Source: an uncultured Eubacterium sp. (GTDB taxonomy: Bacteria; Bacillota; Clostridia; Lachnospirales; Lachnospiraceae). From it: 64,000 nucleotides of DNA. The DNA is taken from positions 7,275-71,274 of the forward strand of contig CAJUBQ010000013.1 in the NCBI GenBank assembly GCA_910584595.1. Reading direction: 5' to 3'. This document shows, in pieces, positions 17,282 to 24,351 of the stretch. Under the pieces are notes generated by a model, which was not told where the DNA came from, did not search any database, and saw only the letters and a list, made by a program, of their open reading frames with translations. Each line of letters begins with the position of its first letter. Positions within the stretch are counted from its first letter, which is position 1. Made by a program: the position numbers and the translations under genes.

Positions 17282-17404
17282 TATTTTCCTCCCAGTTCTT
17301 CCGAAATGCCTGTAAAACAGCATTCCCATTTTACAAAACAACTGTGTTTCTTTTATCTGTCTCACGACCTGCCATAAAATAAAAAACCTTCTGTAATGGC
17401 ATAT

Positions 17405-17545
17405 AAAACGTAACAGTTCAGGCAGGTCTGCACATTTACTGTTGACCTTATAAAAATGTAGTGGTTTCCAGGTATCCGGCCCATCGCAAAGCGATTTCCA
17501 ATGGCTGGATACGTAACAGTTCCATGGTTTTCTGAACTGCTACTA
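17405..17545. repeat. Structured intergenic sequence
   Basis: The 440-base gap between the ATPase and HAD genes has no credible gene. It holds a repeated ACGTAACAGTTC (near 17408 and 17510) enclosing a hairpin, GGTATCC-GGCCCAT with ATGGCTGGATAC (about 17471-17511). It resembles the structured intergenic element at 27423-27579 in style but not in sequence. Role unknown. Confidence 0.4.
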
Positions 17546-17644
17546 TAAAACAGACACAGTCGTTTTATCTTGTAATATAGTAAAAAATAAATGTGTTTTA
17601 TCCGCGTTCTGTCTGTGATTTTTTTGTGAATCCGCAATATCAAA

Positions 17645-17680
17645 AAATCCTCAGCACAGTATCTGCTGCACTGAGGATTT
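17645..17680 (-). terminator. Rho-independent terminator of the HAD gene
   Basis: AAATCCTCAG (17645-17654) pairs with CTGAGGATTT (17671-17680) with internal CAG/CTG pairing in the loop; on the minus strand it ends in TTTTTTG. Confidence 0.8.
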
Positions 17681-17724
17681 CAACTTTTTTCTTCTCGAAA
17701 TAATATTGATACATATCTGATTGT

Positions 17725-18330
17725 CTATTGTACGCCAAGCACATGAAGTTCTTCCTTCACCTGTGCAATATTATGAAACTGAATCGTACTCCATCCGAGC
17801 TCTTTCGGATAAACAAGATTCGCCGCATTATCATCGATAAACACACATTCTTTTGGCTGCAGCGTGTATTTATCCATGATTACGTGGTAAATCTCCTTTT
17901 CAGGCTTAATATGCCCTGTCTCGAAGGAAAACACAGCTCCATCTGCCAGAGACAGAAAACTAAGCCCATCTTCTTTCGTAAGCTCATACGTCCTTCTGGC
18001 ATAATTTGACAAAATATAAACGTCATAACCGCTTTCTTTCAATGACTTCATCCAAGATTCTGCATATGGATACTGCTGAATCATTCCGGACATATGATCC
18101 CAAAAAAGCTGAATCTGCTGCCTGTAATCCGGCGCATTGGCTATGAAACCTCTCAATATCTCTTCATCCTGTTTGGCGCTGCGGTCATATTCATTCCAAT
18201 CCTGCGTACGTACAGTAGCATCTGCTACCGCTTCAAAAGCTTCTCCTGTAATGCCCAACTGTTTGAACAGGTCTTCCCAGCAGAAATCAACGAGTACCAT
18301 TCCCACATCTAAAATTATATTTTTTATCAT
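17725..18330 (-). CDS. HAD-superfamily phosphatase-like hydrolase
   Basis: 201 residues from the ATG at 18330, preferred over an upstream TTG because GAGG is 7 bases before it. Motif I is ILDVGMVLVDF with nucleophile Asp8 and Gly at the usual second-Asp position, as in the YihX-like group; motif II ILSNYA; motif III Lys in GHIKPEKEIY; motif IV VFIDDN. A helical cap covers 15-90. It should dephosphorylate a small sugar phosphate or nucleotide. The gene starts 14 bases behind purA and is likely co-transcribed with it. Substrate unknown. Confidence 0.85.
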   Translation of the reverse strand: MIKNIILDVGMVLVDFCWEDLFKQLGITGEAFEAVADATVRTQDWNEYDRSAKQDEEILRGFIANAPDYRQQIQLFWDHMSGMIQQYPYAESWMKSLKESGYDVYILSNYARRTYELTKEDGLSFLSLADGAVFSFETGHIKPEKEIYHVIMDKYTLQPKECVFIDDNAANLVYPKELGWSTIQFHNIAQVKEELHVLGVQ

Positions 18331-18344
18331 CTGCAATCCTCAAT

Positions 18345-19640
18345 CTATCTGTATCGGCCAGTCTGTTGACGTTTGATAATATCTGTCCTGGACGGCCCAT
18401 TTGAAATCATTGTAATCGGATAATCAATCTGAGATTCTATAAATTCTATATATTTGCGGCAGTTTTCCGGCAGTTCTTCATATTTTTTAATGCCTGTGAT
18501 ATCACATTTCCATCCCGGCAGCTTTTCATATACCGGTTTTGCCTTCTGAAGCTTTGCCGTAGTCGGAAAATCCGTCGTTATTTCGCCTTCGATGTCATAA
18601 CCGACACATACAGGAATCTCATCCAGATATCCAAGCACGTCTAATACGGTAAACGCTACATCTGTTGTACCCTGCAAACGGCATCCATATTTGCTTGCCA
18701 CACAGTCAAACCATCCGACTCTGCGCGGACGTCCGGTTGTTGCGCCATATTCACCGCCATCTCCTCCGCGGTTTCTTAATTCATCCGCTTCGTCTCCAAA
18801 AATCTCACTGACAAATGCTCCGGCTCCTACCTGACTGGAATAAGCTTTGCACACTGTAATGACCTGCTGAATCTCATATGGCGGTATTCCGGCGCCTATT
18901 GCTCCATAGCCTGCTAAGGTAGGGGATGAGGTGACCATTGGATAAATACCATGATCCGGATCTCTTAACGTACCAAGCTGGCCTTCCAACAGGACAGTTT
19001 TCCCTTCTTTTAATGCCTGATGCAAATAAGCAGAAACATCTGTAACATACGGCTCCACCATCTGTCTGTATTCCTGTAATTCTGCCATAAGATCATCGGC
19101 TTTTAGCAGCGGCTTATGATAAAGATGCTCTAACTGCACATTTTTAATCTCGCAGACACGTGCTGCCTTTTCTAAAAGCAGAGCTTCATCAAACAGTTCA
19201 CTTACCTGAAAGCCAATCTTTGCGTATTTATCCGAAAAAAACGGTGCAATGCCGGACTTGGTAGAACCGAATGACTTGCTGCCAAGCCGCTCCTCTTCAT
19301 ATTGATCGAACAGTACATGGTAAGACATTACGATCTGCGCCCGATCTGAAACAAGAATTTTAGGCTGTGGAACTCCCTGTTTTACAATGGAGCCGACTTC
19401 CTGAAATAATTTACGGATGTCTAATGCCACTCCATTTCCTATGACACTTGTTGTATGACCATAAAATACGCCGGACGGAAGCGTGTGCAGTGAAAATTTT
19501 CCATAATGGTTTTTAATCGTATGCCCTGCATTTGCTCCTCCCTGAAAACGGACAATAATATCAGCATGTTCTGCCAGCATATCCGTTATCTTACCTTTCC
19601 CTTCGTCTCCCCAGTTCGCACCTACTACTGCTTTTACCAT
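18345..19640 (-). CDS. purA: Adenylosuccinate synthetase
   Basis: 431 residues from the ATG at 19640 (AGGAGG at 19655-19650). It joins IMP and aspartate with GTP to give adenylosuccinate, the first committed step to AMP. The N-terminal GTP-binding NWGDEGKGKITDML loop, the GGANAGHTI segment, GTTDVAFTVLDVLGYLD and the C-terminal NGPSRTD are all intact; length is normal. It has its own promoter right behind degV and a leader with a terminator hairpin just before the ribosome site, which suggests attenuation. The HAD gene follows. Confidence 0.96.
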   Translation of the reverse strand: MVKAVVGANWGDEGKGKITDMLAEHADIIVRFQGGANAGHTIKNHYGKFSLHTLPSGVFYGHTTSVIGNGVALDIRKLFQEVGSIVKQGVPQPKILVSDRAQIVMSYHVLFDQYEEERLGSKSFGSTKSGIAPFFSDKYAKIGFQVSELFDEALLLEKAARVCEIKNVQLEHLYHKPLLKADDLMAELQEYRQMVEPYVTDVSAYLHQALKEGKTVLLEGQLGTLRDPDHGIYPMVTSSPTLAGYGAIGAGIPPYEIQQVITVCKAYSSQVGAGAFVSEIFGDEADELRNRGGDGGEYGATTGRPRRVGWFDCVASKYGCRLQGTTDVAFTVLDVLGYLDEIPVCVGYDIEGEITTDFPTTAKLQKAKPVYEKLPGWKCDITGIKKYEELPENCRKYIEFIESQIDYPITMISNGPSRTDIIKRQQTGRYR

Positions 19641-19679
19641 CAATACTTACCTCCTGTGAATCCGTTTTTTTCACAAAAA

Positions 19680-19702
19680 AGACAGGTTGTAAAAACCTGC
19701 CT
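19680..19702 (-). terminator. Terminator hairpin in the purA leader
   Basis: On the minus strand AGGCAGGTT, a 5-base loop and AACCTGTCT are followed by TTTTTTG. It lies between the purA promoter and the purA ribosome site, so it would cut the transcript unless prevented: an attenuator arrangement. Confidence 0.65.
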
Positions 19703-19794
19703 GATCTGTTTTTGATCTGTTTGTTACAATTTCGCCATAGGCAGACATTTCCTGCTGACCGGCATATTGTAATATTTTCCGTTTTTACTTTCTG

Positions 19795-19823
19795 ATTATA
19801 CACGACTCCGCTTCAGAAGTAAA
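19795..19823 (-). promoter_or_regulatory. Promoter of purA
   Basis: TTTACT (19823-19818), 17-base spacer, TATAAT (19800-19795) on the minus strand, immediately next to the degV stop. Leader of about 150 nt. Confidence 0.7.
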
Positions 19824-19826
19824 GCT

Positions 19827-20693
19827 TTATTCTGCAAACTTATGAGAACATGCGACCGCTAACGCCCCTGGTCCGATATGACAGGATACGCTTAAAGACA
19901 ACGGATTGATGATACACTGCTGGTCTTGAAACACTTCCCTGACTTCTTTTTCAAACTGCAGCGCGGCGTCTTTGTCATACGTATAAGCGATATCGATATA
20001 CAAATTGCTGCCGCTCTCATCTCCAAACCGGTTTTTACAATCGCTAAGCATTGCTTCGATCATAATGCTTTTTGCCTGCTTGACGGTTCTTGCCTTTGCA
20101 AATGCATCCAGCTTTTCTCCCTGAATCTGCAGCACCGGTTTAATTCGAAGCAAAGTTCCAAGAGCTGCAGCTGTCGGCGTAATCCGCCCGCCTTTTTTCA
20201 GATATTTTAATGTATCTACCATAATGTAAATACTGGATTCAAATTTTTCACGCTCTAACAGCTCTTTGATCTCCAGCGCATCTTTTCCTTTTTCTGCAAG
20301 TGCGAGCGCGTCCATGACAGAACGCCTTTGTGTCACAGAAATGCGCTGGTTATTTACAACCTGCACGCGTCCCTGATAAGACTGTGACAACATAAATGCC
20401 GTTTCGCACGAACTGCTAAGCCCTGATGACATTGGTATGTGCACAATCTCATCATAATCTTTTAACAGCTTGTCCCACAAATCCGTTACATCGCCAACTG
20501 CGGGCATAGAAGTCGAAATATCACCGCCTTCTGCCAACTTTTCATAGAACTGCTCTTGTGTCAGATTCACATCTTCATAAAAAGTATTTCCCTGAATATA
20601 AAAAGGCATCGCTATGACTGTAATTCCCAGCTCTTTTGCCTCTGCCTGTGTAATTCCGCTGTTTGAATCAGTTACAACAGCTATTCTGCCCAT
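19827..20693 (-). CDS. DegV family fatty-acid-binding protein
   Basis: 288 residues from the ATG at 20693, which has GGAGG at a good distance; the upstream GTG lies inside that ribosome site. It begins MGRIAVVTDSNSGIT, the nucleotide-like phosphate loop of the DegV fold, and has IPMSSGLSSS, where the family binds a fatty-acid carboxylate. FakB-type relatives hand exogenous fatty acids to the kinase FakA; no fakA is nearby. Single-gene unit bounded by the groEL terminator and the purA promoter. Confidence 0.88.
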   Translation of the reverse strand: MGRIAVVTDSNSGITQAEAKELGITVIAMPFYIQGNTFYEDVNLTQEQFYEKLAEGGDISTSMPAVGDVTDLWDKLLKDYDEIVHIPMSSGLSSSCETAFMLSQSYQGRVQVVNNQRISVTQRRSVMDALALAEKGKDALEIKELLEREKFESSIYIMVDTLKYLKKGGRITPTAAALGTLLRIKPVLQIQGEKLDAFAKARTVKQAKSIMIEAMLSDCKNRFGDESGSNLYIDIAYTYDKDAALQFEKEVREVFQDQQCIINPLSLSVSCHIGPGALAVACSHKFAE

Positions 20694-20797
20694 TTTTATA
20701 ACCTCCACTTCTAAAAATTATAAACATTCCAGAAACTTTTGTTCCTATTAGTCTGCCCTGCAATGCATTGTATCACACCTGAAAAATACTTACAAGC

Positions 20798-20836
20798 AAA
20801 AGCCGTCTGAAATCACCCGGATTTCAAACGGCTTTT
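20798..20836 (-). terminator. Strong terminator of groES-groEL
   Basis: A 17-bp stem (20798-20814 with 20820-20836, core AAAAGCCGT/ACGGCTTTT) with a 5-base loop and T run on the minus strand. Confidence 0.92.
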
Positions 20837-20872
20837 ATAATTTTTATTTATCGTATTTTTATATCGTATTTC

Positions 20873-22495
20873 TTACATCATGCCCATGCCCGGATTTCCT
20901 GCCGGCATAGCTGGGGTATCTTCCTTAATATTTGCTACAACGGATTCTGTTGTCAATAACGTAGCTGCTACGGAAGTTGCATTCTGCAGTGCGCTTCTCG
21001 TTACTTTTACCGGATCCAAAATACCTGCTTTTACCATGTCTACATATTCTTCTGCTGTTGCGTCAAAACCAATGCCTGTCTGTGAATCTTTTACTTTGTT
21101 AATGATGACTGCGCCTTCCAGGCCGGCATTTGCTGCGATGTAGAATAATGGAGCTTCCAGTGATTTTAAAATTACTTTTGCACCTGTCTTTTCATCGCCT
21201 TCCAGAGATTCTGCAAGATCTGCAACCTTCTTAGATGCGTGAATATAGGCAGAACCGCCGCCTGCAATAATACCTTCTTCTACTGCGGCTCTGGTAGCAT
21301 TTAACGCGTCTTCCATACGCAGTTTGCTTTCCTTCATCTCTGTTTCCGTTGCAGCCCCTACACGGATAACTGCTACGCCGCCTGCCAGTTTTGCAAGTCT
21401 TTCCTGTAATTTTTCTTTGTCAAATTCAGAAGTCGTTTCTTCGATCTGGCTCTTAATCTGGTTGATTCTTGCGTCAATATCTGCTTTTTCACCCATACCG
21501 TCTACAATCACCGTATTTTCTTTCTGTACTTTTACAGATTTTGCACGTCCTAACTGCTCTAATTCAGCATCTTTTAATTCTAAGCCTAATTCAGAAGAAA
21601 TAACCTGTCCGCCAGTCAAAATAGCAATGTCTTCTAACATAGCTTTTCTTCTGTCGCCATAGCCAGGCGCTTTTACAGCTACTACATTGAACGTACCACG
21701 CAGTTTGTTAACGATTAATGTTGTAAGCGCTTCGCCCTCTACATCTTCTGCAATGATTAACAGCTTTGCACCTGTCTTAACAACCTGCTCTAATAATGGA
21801 AGAATTTCCTGAATATTGGAAATTTTCTTATCTGTAATTAAAATATATGGATCTTCTAAAATAGCTTCCATTTTATCCATATCTGTCGCCATATAAGCGG
21901 AAATATAACCACGGTCAAACTGCATGCCTTCTACGAGGTCAAGCTCTGTCTGCATCGTCTTAGATTCTTCAATGGTAATAACACCGTCTTTGGATACTTT
22001 TTCCATTGCATCTGCTACCAGATTGCCGACTTCTTCATCACCGGCAGAAATTGCTGCAACTTTAGCGATGTGATTCTTACCATCCACTTTCTGGCTCATT
22101 TCCTGCAGAGCTTCTACAGCTACGGTTGTTGCTTTTTTCATTCCTCTTCTTAAACTGATTGGATTTGCTCCGGCTGCAAGATTTTTAATGCCTTCTGATA
22201 CCATTGCCTGAGCCAGTACGGTAGCAGTTGTTGTACCATCGCCGGCTACATCGTTTGTTTTTGTTGCAACTTCTTTTACAAGCTGAGCGCCCATATTTTC
22301 AAACGGATCTTCCAGTTCAATTTCCTTGGCGATTGTAACACCGTCATTCGTAATTAAAGGAGCTCCATAAGATTTATCTAAAACTACGTTTCTTCCTTTT
22401 GGTCCAAGTGTTACACAAACAGTATTTGCCAATTTATCTACGCCAGCTTCTAATGCAGCTCTTGCTTCTGCACCGTATTTAATTTCCTTTGCCAT
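20873..22495 (-). CDS. groEL: 60-kDa chaperonin GroEL
   Basis: 540 residues starting MAKEIKYGAEARAALEAG, with the ATP-binding DGTTTATVLAQ, GGGSAYIH hinge and the Gly/Met-rich tail MPAGNPGMGMM. Forms the double-ring folding chamber with GroES. All landmark regions are present and length is normal. It follows groES in the usual order, but the 206-base gap is unusually long for this pair and is filled by short degenerate repeats. Regulation by HrcA through the CIRCE element upstream of groES is well established for the family. Confidence 0.98.
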   Translation of the reverse strand: MAKEIKYGAEARAALEAGVDKLANTVCVTLGPKGRNVVLDKSYGAPLITNDGVTIAKEIELEDPFENMGAQLVKEVATKTNDVAGDGTTTATVLAQAMVSEGIKNLAAGANPISLRRGMKKATTVAVEALQEMSQKVDGKNHIAKVAAISAGDEEVGNLVADAMEKVSKDGVITIEESKTMQTELDLVEGMQFDRGYISAYMATDMDKMEAILEDPYILITDKKISNIQEILPLLEQVVKTGAKLLIIAEDVEGEALTTLIVNKLRGTFNVVAVKAPGYGDRRKAMLEDIAILTGGQVISSELGLELKDAELEQLGRAKSVKVQKENTVIVDGMGEKADIDARINQIKSQIEETTSEFDKEKLQERLAKLAGGVAVIRVGAATETEMKESKLRMEDALNATRAAVEEGIIAGGGSAYIHASKKVADLAESLEGDEKTGAKVILKSLEAPLFYIAANAGLEGAVIINKVKDSQTGIGFDATAEEYVDMVKAGILDPVKVTRSALQNATSVAATLLTTESVVANIKEDTPAMPAGNPGMGMM

Positions 22496-22529
22496 GATTT
22501 TTTTCCTCTTTTCTTTCTTCTATATTATC

Positions 22530-22680
22530 ATTCACTATTGAAAAATCTTCTTTTTGAAATTCTTCTTTTTAAAAACTCGACTTTATTAAAAACTCTTCTT
22601 TATTGAAAACTTCTTTATTGAAAAATCTTCTTTTAGGAAGCTCTTCTTACTGGAAGCTCTTCTTTCATAAAACTCACTAA
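22530..22680. repeat. Degenerate 15-18 bp tandem repeats between groES and groEL
   Basis: About eight imperfect units with the theme TTGAAAA-CTCTTCTTT follow one another. The same motif occurs on the other side of groES (22995-23080). On the transcript strand they read AAAGAAGAGTTTTCAA, a purine-rich repeat resembling multiple ribosome-site-like GAAGAG stretches. The sequence seems to have grown by slippage or unequal exchange. Confidence 0.65.
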
Positions 22681-22701
22681 TCAGATTTGTTCATGGTTTC
22701 T

Positions 22702-22986
22702 TTATTCAACAACTGCAAGAATATCATTCTGGCGGACAATGATATATTCTGTTCCGTCAATCTTTACTTCTGTTCCTGCATATTTAGAATAAATAACTTT
22801 CTGTCCTTCTTTTACCTGCATTGTAATCTCTTTCCCATCTACGACGCCGCCCGGCCCAACAGCGATTACCTCAGCTTCTTGCGGCTTTTCCTGTGAGGCG
22901 CTTGTTAAAATAATGCCTGATGCTGTTGTTTCCTCTGCTTCACACTGTTTTAATACGACTCTGTCTGATAATGGTACTAATTTCAT
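22702..22986 (-). CDS. groES: 10-kDa co-chaperonin GroES
   Basis: 94 residues, MKLVPLSDRVVLKQCEAEETTASGI at the start, mobile loop near residues 17-33 (EETTASGIILTSASQEKPQ) and the IVRQNDILAVVE end. Forms the heptameric lid of GroEL. AGGAGG ribosome site. First gene of the operon, controlled by CIRCE. Confidence 0.97.
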   Translation of the reverse strand: MKLVPLSDRVVLKQCEAEETTASGIILTSASQEKPQEAEVIAVGPGGVVDGKEITMQVKEGQKVIYSKYAGTEVKIDGTEYIIVRQNDILAVVE

Positions 22987-22994
22987 GAATATTT

Positions 22995-23080
22995 CCTCCT
23001 TTTTTCATCACTCTTTTTTGAAAACTCTTCTTTTTGAATTTTTGAAAACTTTTCTTTTTCATTCAAATCCTATGTTTTCC
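22995..23080. repeat. TTGAAAACTCTTCTTTTT-type repeats upstream of groES
   Basis: Two to three units of the same degenerate motif found between groES and groEL, here in the 5' leader of groES, between the CIRCE element and the ribosome site. Confidence 0.6.
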
Positions 23081-23108
23081 ATTCAAACCCTGTGATCTGT
23101 TTCTGTTA

Positions 23109-23135
23109 TTAGCACTCGCTTGTTTTGAGTGCTAA
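23109..23135. promoter_or_regulatory. CIRCE operator (HrcA-binding site)
   Basis: TTAGCACTC, nine bases, GAGTGCTAA: an exact match to the CIRCE consensus, just downstream of the groES promoter. HrcA repression at normal temperature is established for this element; hrcA is not in the window. Confidence 0.97.
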
Positions 23136-23147
23136 CTGATAGTTCAT

Positions 23148-23176
23148 ATCATATGTTTTTATCTTTCGTTTCGCAA
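23148..23176 (-). promoter_or_regulatory. Promoter of groES-groEL
   Basis: On the minus strand TTGCGA (23176-23171), 17 bases, TATGAT (23153-23148), placed so that transcription starts at or just before the CIRCE element. Confidence 0.75.
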
Positions 23177-23328
23177 GTATAACATTTTCTGATTATTATT
23201 ATATTTTTTAGTTTTATCTCTTATTATCTCTTATTATCTCTCTTTTTCTCACTTTTTACAATTAATTCTAAAAAAATTATGAATTCTATAAAAAACTATT
23301 TTATAAAAAAGAAACTCTGAAACATGGT

Positions 23329-23673
23329 TTAACTATGCTCCAGAGCTTTATTATCATATTGTTTTTCATTTAACTCTTCTCTTGCGCCATTCTTTAGTGC
23401 ATGACATGCTCTTTTAAAATCATTTCTGCGCACAAAGAAATCGAACTGTAACTGATAACAGGCCTCATTTTGATAGATATGCAGCATATGAAGCAATACA
23501 GGGCCATCCTCGCGCATCCAAATCCGATAATCAATCTGTGCGTTATGCAGCAGTCTGCAATAGTTCACATACTGTTCTTTCTGTACTGTACAGGTAAGCA
23601 GATGCCAACAATCCTTCTTCTCCTGTATTTTTTGCTTCATAAAAAACAGTTCTTTTAAAAATAAAAATCTCAT
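23329..23673 (-). CDS. Small protein of unknown function
   Basis: 114 residues from the ATG at 23673, chosen because AAAGGAAGG lies 8 bases before it; an upstream in-frame start has no ribosome site. Basic, Cys/His-containing, no membrane segment or known motif (centre: HLLTCTVQKEQYVNYCRLLHNA). A predicted sigma-A promoter lies about 110 bases upstream. It stands alone between the groE promoter and the divergent HTH gene. Not recognised. Confidence 0.55.
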   Translation of the reverse strand: MRFLFLKELFFMKQKIQEKKDCWHLLTCTVQKEQYVNYCRLLHNAQIDYRIWMREDGPVLLHMLHIYQNEACYQLQFDFFVRRNDFKRACHALKNGAREELNEKQYDNKALEHS

Positions 23674-23783
23674 TGTTATGCCTTCCTTTACGATATTATT
23701 ACTTAAGGAACCATCTGCATATATTTTATGCCAGCTCCTGTTCAAAATTATTACTGTATTAGTATACTATTATTATCATTTGT

Positions 23784-23811
23784 ATTATAACATCTTTAAT
23801 GCTAAAGTCAA
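23784..23811 (-). promoter_or_regulatory. Promoter of the 114-residue gene
   Basis: On the minus strand TTGACT (23811-23806), 16 bases, TATAAT (23789-23784). Confidence 0.6.
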
Positions 23812-23858
23812 TATTCTGATAATACTATTAGTGCCACTTTTAGAGAATTACTTTCAAT

Positions 23859-23864
23859 TATAAT
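23859..23864 (+). promoter_or_regulatory. TATAAT -10 box of the HTH gene
   Basis: A perfect -10 hexamer 40 bases before the start codon, without a recognisable -35 box at 16-18 bases. Confidence 0.4.
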
Positions 23865-23903
23865 GAAAAGAAAACACTTGACTTACCCTGGGAGGATAAC
23901 TTT

Positions 23904-24284
23904 ATGCCACTGGATTATAAAATACTTGGCTCTAATATACAAAACCGTAGAAAAGAACTGCATATCACACAGCAAAAAATGGCAGATGATTTATTCCTGT
24001 CATTAAGCCTGATTAGCAAACTGGAACGCGGTGTAAAGTCTGTCAGTCTGGATACCCTTTTTCAAATCGCAGAATATTTAAACACGAATATTGCAGCGCT
24101 TACTTCGGATCCGAACAATCCAAAAGTCCAGCACAATAAGCTGATACGCGATATTGATATGATGCTGGAAGATATGGATAACCGCCATCTTCGCATTTTA
24201 AATAAACTGATGAAAACGTATATGGATCAAATACAGGAAATTTATCCCGAATCGGAACCGACACAGAAAAAACTCTCAGAATAA
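23904..24284 (+). CDS. XRE-family helix-turn-helix protein
   Basis: 126 residues; residues 7-62 are a Cro/C1-type domain (LGSNIQNRRKELHITQQKMADDL, then SLISKLERGVKSVSLDTLFQIAEYL). The remainder is an acidic helix with IRDIDMMLEDMDNRHLRILNKLMKTYMDQI, probably for dimerisation. GGGAGGATAAC ribosome site. Convergent with alaS, with which it shares a terminator. Likely a transcription regulator; targets unknown. Confidence 0.85.
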   Translation: MPLDYKILGSNIQNRRKELHITQQKMADDLFLSLSLISKLERGVKSVSLDTLFQIAEYLNTNIAALTSDPNNPKVQHNKLIRDIDMMLEDMDNRHLRILNKLMKTYMDQIQEIYPESEPTQKKLSE

Positions 24285-24300
24285 TTCCTGGCAACAAGAA

Positions 24301-24339
24301 AAACACAGCTCGGCATTTTATTTCTTCCGAACTGTGTTT
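24301..24339. terminator. Shared terminator of the HTH gene and alaS
   Basis: AAACACAG (24301-24308) with CTGTGTTT (24332-24339) and inner TCGG/CCGA pairing, one-base mismatch between the two stems; T-rich on both sides. Confidence 0.75.
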
Positions 24340-24351
24340 GATTGATTTTTG

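Noticed and set aside
17282..17365. N-terminal 28-residue extension of the Gld-like ATPase
   Set aside because: The GTG at 17281 has an excellent ribosome site and matches the family start; the longer reading has none.
17362..17643. 93-residue frame between the Gld-like ATPase and the HAD gene
   Set aside because: Overlaps a structured intergenic sequence, no ribosome site, unlikely composition.
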